Made by a program: the position numbers and the translations under genes. From positions 62,001 to 126,000 of the forward strand of contig CAJZBQ010000043.1 of assembly GCA_914767885.1 (NCBI GenBank): a stretch of DNA of 64,000 nt, in the 5' to 3' direction. Below, piece by piece: positions 44,438-55,925 of this stretch. The number at the start of each line of letters is the position of its first letter. The stretch's first letter is position 1. Below the pieces are notes generated by a model. That model was given only the letters and a program-made list of their open reading frames with translations, was not told where the DNA came from and did no database searches. Source of the stretch: Blepharisma stoltei (taxonomy: Eukaryota; Ciliophora; Heterotrichea; Heterotrichida; Blepharismidae).

Positions 44438-45413
44438 GATTATTGAATTTCAATTTATATGACTCAAAAATTTAGGATTTTAATGGTTAAATAGATTTAA
44501 ACGATTTATAACTAAATAAGATGGAAAGCATCTAGAAAAATTATAGGGCATTTCTCTTTTTGACTGAAATTAAAAAAATAATAGAAAGTTCTATTATAAA
44601 TTGCCTTAAGTAATTCTAATTTGATGAATTTAGCACATTTTTAGCGATTATATAGAATATAATCTGGTAATTAACTTATCTTTATGACCTTCTCATTTTG
44701 TCACCTAACTAAGATTAAGCAGGGGATGAATATTTTTGGGATTTTTTGTTTTTGATAATACTGAATTAATTGGACTGCAGGGTAAATCTGGGGGTTTAGC
44801 TGTGAAATAGCCTTTTATTAATTGCTAATTCCCCCTTGCGAGTAAAATAATATTACCTCTCATGAAGTTAATTTTTGTTATTTTGAAATTTTGTATATAA
44901 AATTTTTAGTGGAACTTTTGTCACCTTATTAGCAGGAAATAAAAATTATTTAATTTTTAGATCATAATTATAATGCAAGCTGCTTAAAATCACAAGATTT
45001 GCTAGAATTTTCATTATCAATTATGTATTAAAAATCTCTTATATTAAAATAATTTTTGCTTCTTTCAAAAAAATAATTCACTTTTTTGTTCACTCACGGA
45101 GGGAGAGCAAGTAAAAATATTTTGCTATCAAAATCACATAATGTTCTAGATTTTTGAATTGCATCTCAAAAGCTAGAATAATATAGCTGCAGCGTATTTC
45201 TATTATAAAATTTAAACACTTCATAAGATTTTTCTCAAAAAGTAACCCTAAAATAATTTTTGTAGCCTTTTTCAGCGAAATTCTTTAATCTCAATTATTC
45301 TCCCCATTAAAAATTATTTTCTATAAAAATGAATATTATCCTTTCTTTTTATCCTTAAATAATTTTTATTATTTCCTCTATCTTATTAAATTATCTCCTC
45401 GCAGTTTAACTTT
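44438..45413. other. Intergenic, with a worn MITE-C
   Basis: About 975 bp. Positions ~44828-45115 look like a decayed family C element, ending TTTTGTTCACTCACGGAGGG AGAGCAAGTA. No gene or RNA seen elsewhere. Confidence 0.45.
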
Positions 45414-46304
45414 TTATAATATTAAATTATCGCTTAACTTTCTTCCTTTATGTTCATGTGTAGGCAAAGGAGCTCTACACTCTGCATTGATCGAGTTATA
45501 AATTGATAGCGTTGCAGAAATAACTCCTAAAACAGCTGAAAATCTATGACTGATACAAGACGATCCAGGAAGATTAAGTGATTGGCAAGACATAAGCCCT
45601 CTCATTATATTTATTGATAAATCAATAATCATAAATCTAAATTCGGTTCTATAAGCCAGAAGGGAAAACAATAGATTTTTTAATTTGCCTTCGTTTTTAA
45701 AAACTCTACAGGAATTTCCAAGGAAAATACTTCTAATACCTAGCTGGATTGCTCTGTTCTTTTTGACCATAATATATGCAATTATGATCTGAATAATACA
45801 CCTTAAAAGAGATGAAAAATCTTTTAATTTCCTTATGACTCTTCTGAAATCATCCAAAGGAAACAGCTTGTTATCTAGGCACCAAATAAGATTATCCAGG
45901 AAATAATAAACCATACTTACAAAATGATACGAAATTTCGGAAATTTTTAGGATTGAAAATTTTGAATTATCGGAAATGTGTTTCTCTATAGCAGCGATTT
46001 CATCAAAAAACATAAAAGATTTCATTAGCTTCCTCCCATTTTTCATAGTCTTTTCAAATGAGTTTATATACAAAGTTTTTTTTTCTTTTAAGGAAATATC
46101 AAATTCTGATTCCAAGAAACCATGCTTGTAAAGGGAACTTGAGAATTGAAACAGTGCAAAAATTTTTTCTTTCCCTTTTGCTGTTTTGATCAAAGCGCAA
46201 AAAGTTTTGATGATGCTCATAATTTTCGATCCTATTGGGGTACAAGTAGAAGTCTGAACTCCACTACGAACTTTGGAGTTTTGAACCTTATCGGCTTCGA
46301 CCAT
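45414..46304 (-). CDS. PEX11: PEX11-family peroxisome proliferation protein
   Basis: An uninterrupted 296-residue frame (no TGA or IES). PEX11 features: a leading KGKEKIFALFQFSSSLYKHG amphipathic segment, a following MKNGRKLMKSFMFFDEIAAI region, then ISYHFVSMVYYFLDNLIWCL, the typical paired aromatic/Asp-Asn motif before the membrane part, and two hydrophobic segments near the C-terminus (LLRCIIQIIIAYIMV and the ~255-280 region). PEX11 remodels peroxisome membranes for division. The ATG at 46304 begins MVEADKVQNSK. No neighbour suggests a partner. Confidence 0.75.
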   Translation of the reverse strand: MVEADKVQNSKVRSGVQTSTCTPIGSKIMSIIKTFCALIKTAKGKEKIFALFQFSSSLYKHGFLESEFDISLKEKKTLYINSFEKTMKNGRKLMKSFMFFDEIAAIEKHISDNSKFSILKISEISYHFVSMVYYFLDNLIWCLDNKLFPLDDFRRVIRKLKDFSSLLRCIIQIIIAYIMVKKNRAIQLGIRSIFLGNSCRVFKNEGKLKNLLFSLLAYRTEFRFMIIDLSINIMRGLMSCQSLNLPGSSCISHRFSAVLGVISATLSIYNSINAECRAPLPTHEHKGRKLSDNLIL

Positions 46305-47717
46305 TTATTTTATAAGCTGGACATAAAAATGAGTTCCAAATGGACATTGAGGTTAAAATGTGGAAAACGCATAGCCATGTATAGCCTAGATCTGGCATTA
46401 TGCTAAGTTAATTGAGGATAATCATCAAAATTAGTAGTTTTAAACAAAACAATTAAGAGCTCGAATTTTTGTGGCTACTAAAATGGTCTAAATTAGCTTG
46501 AATTATAGATGAGGTTTATATAATTTCTATACAAAAGGTATTCAGAAAATTTCTTTAAATATAAGTAAAACGGTAAATTAATTAAGAAATTTATCAAATT
46601 TTAATAAATTTACTTTAGAATATTCGGAAGTCTAAATGCTTGAAATTTTTTTCTTAATTATTAGATTTATTTGACGTAAAGCTAAAGAGATGAGCTGACT
46701 AAATCATAGCAATTAATGAACTTCTTGGAAATCAAGAGGAACTGCTCTTGAGCCTAAGAAAACAACTTTAGAGTCAAAAATTAAACTTCCCGATATCGCA
46801 GAGCTGTTTAATAGCTATCTATTTTGTATTTTTCTCTTGTATTAGCTTTAACTATGGTGAATCATAAGGTATTTCCAAACTGCAATTCTTCGCCACTTGC
46901 CATATTAGCATTTTGCCAAATTTAGTTCAAAGAAAATTAAATTAAAAGTGTGAATAATAAGAAAGTACTCAATAATTTTCTGCCTTGAAATATGATTTTT
47001 AAGCTGATTTATCATCCAAAATATTTAATTTACTACCAAAATCAGAATAAATAAATTTTAATTTTAAGAAGATCTTTATGATTGAATATACTCTGGGCTT
47101 TTACCCGACATCCCATGAAGGTTAGGATGGAGATAAAAGTGCCTGAGAAAAGTATAATTTAAAATTGTCTGGTTTATGATGGTTGATGGAATGCATCATA
47201 AATATTTTTATGGAGCCTTGAAGCTTATGTTGATGTTATCGTTGAATTTATAAGTGTTTTGAAGTTTTATTCAAGAAAAGAAGAAAAGAAATGACGAATT
47301 TCTAAGAGCCTTAAGGATTATGCATAATTTTATTATTAAATTAAAATAACTGTCATTTAATATTTTTCTTAGCCTTAAGGAGCTAAGAATTGTATTTTAG
47401 TATTGCTTTAAATTAAAGGTTATACTATTTCACTCTTATAAGCAAATGAAATCTTATCTACTCATAGCTATATCAAAAGTTCATTTTTCTAAAATGATAA
47501 TAGCTTATTTTAAGAACTTCAAAAAGAAAATGCTGAATTTTATTTACGTTTAATTCCAGAAACCCCTGATTAAGGCAATTGCATTTTTTGCATTATTTTG
47601 TAAATAATCCCAAAATCATATGATGGGATAATTTATTGCTTTTAATTATTTTTTTATATCATGTGTTGGAGACATTATACTGAGAAAGATTACAATGGTT
47701 AATTAATAATTAAAATT
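46305..47717. other. Long intergenic region, AT-rich
   Basis: About 1.4 kb between two divergent genes (PEX11 and the PAS protein), so both promoters lie here. Even with TGA as Trp I find no frame over ~60 codons that looks coding, and no MITE ends. The part around 47080-47330 is slightly less AT-rich. Confidence 0.4.
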
Positions 47718-50700
47718 ATGAGTTTTCTGCTTTCTCAACCTTTAGGTTCTTCAGATGAAACTCATATCAACTATAAAAATATCAAAAATACCCAAAATCC
47801 ATTTAAAAGTGCATTTTTTGAAGTATTCATCTATTCCTACAGCACAGGTCGTAAAGGAAAAAAGATTTCTTTTACTAAGCAGATTGTTTTTGTAGTTATG
47901 AACATTATATTTTGTTTGCAGACAATCAGTTTTTTATGAAGTCCAGAACTATCAATAAAGCATTGAAATAAGACTTATTGGATTTGAGAGAATTTAGGCT
48001 ACACTAGATTTGATAATTTTTGTGCTACTGTAGATATATCTATAACTTGCTTAGGATTTTCAGGTATTTTTCTGCTTTTCTGCATAGCTGAAGTATTGGC
48101 TCTTACAATACTTTTTTATCTTAAAATAGCAATTCCTCAAAGATTCGCATTTATTCCCAGATTTACCCTATCAATTTTATGCAGTATATTTCAAATACCA
48201 ATTGTAGCATTATTTATGATTACATTGAAATATAACTTGTTTACCTATCAAAATATAAAAGAGTATCATGATAACAACAGCACTGACAAGCTAAAAATCA
48301 GTTCGAGCTTCATAATACCTATTATATTACTTCTTGCCGCTAATTTTATTATTGCTATATGTAAAATAATGTTTTCAGGCGAAATCAGACATAAATACGC
48401 AGAATTTAATATTTCTGCACGCTCTCACTCAGAATACCAAAAATTGATTATAATTCAAAATTATTTCCTGATATTTTTATACGTTACCTTACAGAACGAC
48501 CACTTTATTTATTTTCAAATTATTTTTTTGTTAGTCTCTTTTCAATTTTTTCTTATAATTTACCGTAAAGCTCCATACTACTCTAGATTTGCAAAATTTG
48601 TGATATCGTGCCAATATTTATCAAATTGCCTTGTGAGCTCTTTTTTTTTACTCGGATACCTAATTGACGACCCTCATTCTATATATTTAATGTCAATAAT
48701 CCTAACCCCGCTAGGAATACTATTACTTGGCCATTTTTATATAAATTCAAGAACAAAAAAACAAGATTTAAAATGATTTCTCGCTAAAAATCGAACCCTA
48801 AATCCTTTTGATTTTGAAATTCATATGAGGAAATTTCTATTAAATCCTACTGACAAGAATATTGACGATATTATCAAAATATTTGCAATTAGTTATTTAA
48901 AAACTAAAATTTGGAAAAATAAAATTTTCATTATATGAGAAGCAAATTTTTGTTTTTTTACAATGGAAGACCCAAGCTTGGCCAAATTTAAACTCTCTAA
49001 AGCCCTTTATGCAGATTCAAGCATAGAAGGGGATTTTCGTGTCCATCAGTGTTTAATATGGTTTTCAGAAAATGACAAGTTAAATGATTAGATTAGATTA
49101 AAATACTAGGAGGCTACAGGGATTATTTTAGCCCTTAGCCCCCCACGGATTGCATCACACTGGTGTTAAGCGATATCCTTACACCTGCCTTTTTGCTCCT
49201 GATGTCACCAAAAAATGGTGATATAGGAAGTCTCTTTGGAGGATCGCCCTCCAGTTTTCCTTAGTTCAATCAATGACAAAACTCCCTAAACCTCCTTCAC
49301 GGCTCTTAGTATGAGTGAGCTACCCTTGCCTCCTCTATGACCTGTCTGAGCTATATTGCATGCTCGATAATGCTCTAGAGACATGCGCTGAAGGGGTCGT
49401 TGCAAGTCTGGAAAAAAATCGAAGTCAGCCCCTGGACTAAAAAAAACACCAGGAGAACTATGAATTTAGCTCTTCTCTTGGTACGAATCACTTATACAAA
49501 CACAGATCACGCCATTTTAATAATTCTCTACGTTAAATGAAGAAGCAAAATTTTTATATTATTTAAACAAGCTTGAGCAAGCTAAAAAAGAAGACGAAGT
49601 CTTATGCATGAAACTTATGCAGCTTTGGAGTGAAATATCTTCAGCATCTCCAAGGCTAAAAAAATTAAACAATCAAATCACAAAAATCTGCAAATCTTTA
49701 AGCATTGTCCAGACTTTGTATACCGAGTTGGTGGTAAAGTTTAATAAAAGCGTTGAGCCATATGTCCTTTACGGGACATTTTTGCAATCAATAATGCTTG
49801 AAAGTGATAAATCCCAACAATTATTAAGTAAACAAGAGTCATTAACCAAGCAGTATTTTCAAAGTCATCTAAAAGAGATAAATCAATTTAATTTTTACGA
49901 CGAAAAAAACGGAATTTTATTAGTTTCATGTGAAAAGGAAACACTAGGTGAAATTCGGTATGTAAATGTATCAGCTGCACAGACACTTCATACTAAAATA
50001 AAAGATCTTGTTGGGAGTAATTTTTCTAGCCTTTTTCCATCACCTTTTGATGTACATATAGTAAGATGCTTATATAAACATGCACATTTGTCAACAAATT
50101 CTGAGCTTCAATTGCCTGCAACATTGTTTAAGCTATTTTAGACTAAGTTGATGGAAATAATGGCAATGCTGAATAATCTAGAGGCTCTGTGAGATTGGAT
50201 AAATGAATATAATAGGGATTATAAAAAATGCAAGCGGGTTTTTAATTGAAGTTAATATAAAAATTCTTCTGGTAGCTATAGAATTATTAAAATGGCGTGA
50301 TCTGACATGGACTCCAGATGACCCGTGAGTTGATCCGGGCTCAGGAAAGACGAGCCACATGGCGATAGTTCTCCGGGGTGGTTTTTTGGCATAGGGGCTG
50401 ATCCTAGTCTTTTTTCCTTACCTACGAGATGACCCTACCGGCGCAAAGTCCCGATACCACTCCATGGGAGCATTTCCGAGCCTGCAATACGGCTCTGACA
50501 GGCCATGGAGGGGGCAAAAGGCGATTCCCCTATACTCTGAGCCCTGTCAGAGGTTGAAGGAGTCTTTTGCTGAATTTTGGAGACCATTGGTTCTGTTCGG
50601 TAGGGTGTCTTCCCCGTTAGACCTTCACGTCACCATTTTTTGGGGATGTCAGAAGAGAAAAGGTGGTGTGAGGATAGCGCTTAGCATCACTGCGAAGCTA

Positions 50701-53700
50701 TCAATTGGACGGCGAGGGGCTGAAATAAGCCCCTACGACCCGCTATAATTTTAATCTAAGCTAATCTGGTAGCTATAGACTGCTGACCATTTCTTTTGAT
50801 GATTTTTAAAGAAAAAATATCTAAAAGCCACTTTGCAGTTATTTCTGAAAAAGGGATAATCCACGACTACAGCATGAATTTTGCTGAATTTGTGAACCAT
50901 AAAGGAATTTATGGCACCAAAATAAACAAAATTCTACCGAATATTGATATAACCAAAAATCCACCTTTTACACCTGCATTTACAAAACTGCATGGCGAAA
51001 ACATCGCTGTTATATGAGGATATAAAGAAATTACAGAATTTAAGATGAATTATTTAGTGTTAATAAATGATGACGAAGAAATTTTGCAATGAATGAAAAG
51101 TTCAGAGTTTTATGGCCGAGAAAATCACAAAAAAAGGTTCAGTTTAAAGCAGGAATTCGATGAAGACGCATCCATAGCTAAAGTATACCATAAATTATTA
51201 TTTTCTAAAAACTTTAATTGGCAAAGTCTTATTTTTTGCCTCAAAATATGCCCTTCATATATATTTTATAACCCAAATAATTCTAATTATAATAAATTTC
51301 AATGAAGTGATAGATTACAGCCCATGCCTAAAATATGGAGATGTCAGTATAAGTTATGAATCCAATGACACTTTACTCAAATCTGAAGAAGAAGACGAAA
51401 CTACTACTATCACCCAAGTCCCTGTAAAAAGGGAGCGTGAACGTGAACTATCATTATACGAACTATACATAAAAATGGTGACGACAGACCACCCGACCTC
51501 TCGACCCTATTTCTTCAACAGCAGCAGGCAACGGCCCAGTGTTGAGGATTTAGGTGGAAAGGGGCCGGTAATCCTTTATGTATAGTCGGGCTGGTTTTCC
51601 TCGGGCCCAGGGAGCTAATCCCTGGACTTAGAGTTTTTCCTCCGGTACAACAATTGGAAAGGGCAAGGTCGGCCAATGTCTGATGGGCAATATGACCCTC
51701 AGACCCTGAAGACGGTATTTGCCTAACGAGAAACTGGGAGTTTCGACCCAGGTGGTTGGCCCTCAGACTCCAGGAGCCATGGAAGTCAAGACTGGTGCGC
51801 GAAGCCTCGTCTGCGGCGACGGGGAAGGGTGCCCGCCGGGATCCCTCAGGGATGATGAGCGTGTAGGGGCGCAAATCCCCGGCCCTTGCGAAAGCGAATG
51901 GCATAATCTAATCTAATCTAATCATTATACGAAAAATCATTAACTGGAACTGTACAATCGCAAAGTTCATTAAGCCTCAGCAGAAGTGCTTATGGTGTAC
52001 AAATTTTGTTTACCTTATCCAAAAAAATTAAAATCTTTAATATTTTCCTCATTCTATCAGTAACTTATATACAGATTTTAGCCATAATTATCACTAACAG
52101 TGCTGTACTTATTTATTCAGCCCAAGAAGTCGCCAACGCCAACAATTTTGATGCGCTAATTTATATTTCTAAAATCCAAAATTCCTTTTGTGACCTATCT
52201 GCTCATGCTAGAGCTTTATATGCTGCATATTTTCTAGGTAGAAACGAAGCTGCAATGGATTTCCAGATAACAAATATTGAAGAAAATATAAATATCCTAA
52301 CTGATATCCATTCAAATTTATTATCAAATCTAACTGATTGGAAAACTTGTTCAATTTATGAGATTTTCACTGATAATTTGGTTCCTGTATGGACTGGGGA
52401 GAATTTAGACGAGCTCCAAAAAATAAATTTGATTGATACAATATCACAGTTTATAAAACATGTATTTTATAATTAGTCAGAATCTATTATATCTGCTTGA
52501 AACGACGGCATAGTCCTCGTAAGCTCAATAAGATTCATAGCTTTAAATGGTATGTCAGGGCCATTTCACTACTGCAAATCCTCGATCTCAAGTCTAGTTT
52601 CTTGTGAGAAAAATGATATAGAGTCACTTTCAGACAAAATTGATACTTTACTCGCGACTGGGCTTATCATGTTTTGTATCTGCATGCTTATTCTGATACC
52701 TTTTTCTTATACAGTTGACACAAAATTAAGTAACTTTTGAAACCATATAAAAGTGGCTACACATGAGTCTTATTCTGAGCTTAAACATGCCTGTATTAAT
52801 AGGCTATCTAATATACATGGAGCACTTGAAATTATCCCTCATGAACATACCAGTAAATTGAGAGCTGGGCCAAGGGATTTTAGAAATTTGTGGAGATATA
52901 TATGAAGAATAGCGATATTATTTGTGCTTGCGTTGGGGTTTTATCTTATTATTAGGTTCGCGATATATGAAAAATGCAGCGATTATTTAACGGCTAGGCC
53001 TGAGTTTCTTACTCCCCCCTCGGTGAGCGAATAAAAGCATTGGAATCGCTATTTTTTGCCCAAAAACCCACCTGGTCAAGCACATGCAGCAACCCCACAC
53101 CCCCACCCCCCCTAAAAAATGGTACCCCCACCCCCACCCCCCTTAAAAAATGGCAACCCCACCCTCCTTTCACAGATAGCACCCCCACTCCCTTAATATA
53201 GCATAAAATATATGACAAATGCCAATTTAGAGCAGGCGTAATAAATAAATTATTATTTTAAATATATTCAAAATTACTACTGATTTATACAATATCCACA
53301 TAGCGTAGCACAATCGATTAAGGAGTAGATGGAATGAGGTGAGAATTTCCTATAACTAGTAATCACACCAAATCTGAAAAAATTTGTTAGCAAGCATAAT
53401 AATGATCTTTGGTATTAATTTAGCAGTATATACTGCATATATTTATAAACTTTGTGGAGCAATGGCTAAAGAGGCGAATTAGAGATCTAAAAGTAAAACT
53501 GGCAATAGCAAATACTATTTTTATTAGCTCTATTTGAATCCTGTTACCAATTCAGTCCTGCAATCCTTGTACAATGGTCATCAGATTAGCTTTAATTTAT
53601 GAATAAATAAATTTAATGCAAGTTATTGTATTGTGCTTGGCTCATTTAATAATTAATGCCAGTATCTATATCTTTTGACATTATATTTATAAATATAAAA

Positions 53701-54880
53701 AGCAAATTTAATATATTTTCTAATTAAATTGTTAATTAATTTAAATTTATTAATTAATCATAAATATAAAGTAATTTGTGAACTTAATTTATCAATATAG
53801 TGTTTAAATTGGATTATATTTAAATTATTCTTCTTGCTTCCTATCAATTACTTCTATAGGATAAACGCGAGAGGGGGGGGTGGGGCTGCAATCTGTGAAA
53901 GGGGGGTGGGGGTACCATTTTTAGGGGGGTTCCTTTATTGGGGGGGTGGGGGTGTCTGGTTGCTACCTATGCTTGACCACCCACCCTCTGAGAGCGAACA
54001 AAAAATTTTTATGAAAACATTTTGATATATAGGTGATAATTAGTATAAAGATATCTCTAGCTAATTCTGTTTAATTTTAAGTAGCTTCATTTTAAAACTA
54101 AATTTTGCAAATTAAATTTATATTTGCTTTCAAAATTTTTTGCAAATTAGGATTTTATTTTTTTTATAAAATTTATATATATAAATTTTTATAAAAAAAT
54201 TAGGTCCTCATAAGCGAACAAAAGTTTTTTATTCGCTCATGAGGGGGGTTATGATTTTTGCGAATAGGAAAATTTATATCACAATTATGTTTTTTTGGCA
54301 AGGAGAAGCTTGGCTGAAAAATTCATCATCACAAGACTCACTCGATCTTTTTCTGAATAACCATTATGAGTTTAATCAACAATTTATAGAATATCTTAAA
54401 GTCTATAAATTAGTAGAAATATCCAGTAAAAAATTGCGTGACAAAAAATTTTCTGATTTTTTTTCTGGCGAATTCACAAAAAAATTATTTGAAAGCCATG
54501 ATTCAACAGATCCATATAATAATTACGGAATTTATTCTGCATATTGGATAGCTTTATTTGATGGGTTTTACTTCATCGGGCAAGATAAATCTTCATTAGT
54601 AACTTTAAAAATGATGATGGATGAGCATATAAATCTAGAATTAGGATGGGAAGATACAGTTGACTATGCTAATACTAAATCCAAAGAAATGATATCAGAT
54701 AAACTGATCGAAATGATCATAACGACGTGTTTATATTTTTTTGTGTCTATTTCACTATATGCTATGTTTTATGTCCCCTATCTAAAATCTGAGCAAGAGA
54801 AAATTAAAAAAATGCGCATGATAGCAAGTTTAATCCCTCTTCAGTCATCTATGGGTAGAAGGTCGTCGATTACTATTTAG
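47718..54880 (+). CDS. Large membrane PAS protein (TmcB/TmcC-like)
   Basis: Eight coding segments, joined over three exonic retroposons, two IESs, one 15-nt intron and a compound MITE, add to 1,415 residues in one frame. Order: six to eight membrane helices (residues ~40-330), a helical TPR-like section typical of ciliate TmcB/TmcC proteins (LSKALYADSSIEGDFRVHQC), a PAS domain (NGILLVSCEKETLGEIRYVN, SAAQTLHTKIKDLVG), a second PAS-like unit (SHFAVISEKGIIHDYSMNF), then further membrane helices around a second extracellular-type loop. Many Trp codons are TGA. Such proteins are abundant in ciliates and thought to be sensors; ligand unknown. The final stop is TAG at 54878-54880. Confidence 0.7.
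49088..49531 (-). mobile_element. Retroposon 1 in the PAS gene, antisense, (TAATC)n tail
   Basis: Target duplication GTTAAATGA at 49079-49087 and 49532-49540. On the minus strand: AATTATTAAAATGGCGTGAT at the start, then CACCATTTTTTGGTGACATC, the stem GGGctaaaataatCCC and TTTTAATCTAATCTAATC. Homologous along its length to retroposon 2. Removal restores NDKLNEEAKFLYYL. Confidence 0.85.
50136..50244. other. IES, 109 bp
   Basis: TA at 50134-50135 and 50243-50244; excision joins QLPATLFKL to IEVNIKILLVAI. Confidence 0.65.
50283..50764 (+). mobile_element. Retroposon 2 in the PAS gene
   Basis: A 15-bp target duplication TCTGGTAGCTATAGA (50268-50282 and 50765-50779). Starts ATTATTAAAATGGCGTGATC, ends with the perfect stem GGGGCTgaaataAGCCCC and TTTTAATCTAAGCTAA. 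With TGA as Trp a ~108-codon Trp-rich frame starts at the ATG. Removal of element and one duplicate restores the frame (LLVAIDCWPFLLMIFKEK). Confidence 0.9.
51188..51317. other. IES, 130 bp
   Basis: TA at 51186-51187 and 51316-51317; excision joins DASIAKVY to SPCLKYGDVSISYESND. Confidence 0.7.
51463..51920 (+). mobile_element. Retroposon 3 in the PAS gene, (TAATC)n tail
   Basis: A 13-bp target duplication ATCATTATACGAA (51450-51462 and 51921-51933). Starts CATAAAAATGGTGACGACAG and ends GTAGGGGCGCAAATCCCC, then ATAATCTAATCTAATCTA. GC-rich and different from retroposons 1 and 2 in the body. Removal restores ELSLYEKSLTGTVQSQ. Confidence 0.9.
52462..52476 (+). other. 15-nt intron in the PAS gene
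   Basis: GTATTTTATAATTAG ends in an in-frame TAG; removal joins SQFIKH to SESIISAWNDGIVL (Trp = TGA). Confidence 0.85.
53012..54251. mobile_element. MITE family C copy carrying a nested MITE-G, 1,240 bp
   Basis: TA at 53010-53011 and 54250-54251, both in phase 3-1. Left TACTCCCCCCTCGGTGAGCGAA, right hairpin CTCATAAGCGAACAAAAG / TTTTTTATTCGCTCATGAGG. Excision joins RPEFL to MIFANRKIYITIMFF. Outer element about 333 bp without MITE-G. Confidence 0.8.
53073..53979. mobile_element. MITE family G, 907 bp, 6-bp target duplication
   Basis: Flanked by CCCACC (53067-53072 and 53980-53985), a duplication of the MITE-C linker. Inverted ends of ~110 bp: TGGTCAAGCACATGCAGCAA, ACCCCCACCCCCC, AAAAATGGTACCCCC; opposite end TGGTCAAGCATAGGTAGCAA and AAAAATGGTACCCCC. 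The ends are long C/G runs. No coding capacity seen in the AT-rich core. Confidence 0.8.
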
Positions 54881-55101
54881 TTATATTGTGAATATTATAT
54901 ATTTATACAAAACTAATTTTAACTATCAAAATTATTATTCCTTTAAATTAATGCCATTTATAAAGAATATCAGAAATCTTTAATTTAAATTTTTTAAAAA
55001 CTGCTATAAATTGCTTCAAAAGTGATTTTATTGAAAACCTTATAAAAAATAAAATTTTCCGATATCTTAAATTGGCGGAAATTCCATATTTAAATTAAAT
55101 C

Positions 55102-55664
55102 ATGTTAGACAATCGAGGACTTTGTAGTGACCTTCTACATCATTCTCTGCTAACCCCAACACATTCCAAATCCTATAGAAAAAAAAGCTCCCGGAAGCGG
55201 AAAAGAAAAACAAATGACCAAATTTTGCTTCTGCAAAGAGAATTCGAGAACAACCCAGAATGGAATAAAGACTCATTAGCCCGCCTCACAAAACTGACAG
55301 GCCTCACTGAAGCTCAAGTGTATAAATGGGGCTGGGACCAGAAGAAAAAGATTGAGTTTTCTTCATATTCAAAGCTTCCATCCACACTTATTCTTATTCC
55401 TACAATCCCATTCTATTTTTCTCTATAAAAAACCTATATATTTAATTTATATAAAAATAGCATAGTTTATCTCAGTTATTCGAGAACGAGTGCACGCAGG
55501 TTTTATATAAACCTCAAGAAAATAATATAAGCGAGCTGTTTGTTGATAATAACATGAAGTGTAAAGAAGTCATGCCGCCGCTTGCTGTTGATATGGATTT
55601 GCTACTGATTCAAAAATCGTATCGAAGGTCAATGGAAGCCTTTGGGCTTCATAGAAACATCTAG
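55102..55664 (+). CDS. Homeodomain-like DNA-binding protein
   Basis: Two segments joined over a 74-bp IES give 162 residues. Residues ~31-85 look like a homeodomain: RKRKRKTNDQILLLQREFEN, NPEWNKDSLARLTKLTGLTE, then AQVYKWGWDQKKK. Helix 3 keeps the V-x-x-W core but reads WGWDQKKK instead of WFQNRRxK, so it is an atypical member. Basic clusters at both edges could serve as nuclear signals. The C-terminal ~70 residues (ending FGLHRNI) are unrecognised. Role inferred: sequence-specific transcription factor. It lies 221 bp after the PAS gene. Confidence 0.7.
55391..55464. other. Short IES, 74 bp
   Basis: TA at 55389-55390 and 55463-55464, both phase 3-1; excision joins SKLPSTL to SLSQLFENECTQ. 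Confidence 0.6.
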
Positions 55665-55925
55665 GCCAGTATTTAATGCTATTTCTTTATAACAAAACGG
55701 TTTTTTCTTTTCTCGATAAATCCTTTCGAAAACTTTAAAAATATTATCATGTGGCCATAAGGTCTTTTTCTCCCAAGGGTAAAGTGCGCCTTGTGCAGTT
55801 TATTACAAATGTTCCATAAGCTTCTATTTCTTCCCCAAGCCAAAAACCTTTGGAAAATTGGCTTCTGCAAGTCGTCCTAAAATATTGGTTTTGTAATGAA
55901 AATTTATAGTAAGTTGAGAGATAAA

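Noticed and set aside
46305-47717. Search for tRNA or other RNA genes in the long spacer
   Set aside because: No cloverleaf, A/B-box pair or other RNA feature recognised here or elsewhere in the window.
55679-55870. 63-codon minus-strand frame resembling a small basic protein
   Set aside because: No ATG start and a stop directly upstream; no family recognised, though a spliced small gene cannot be excluded.
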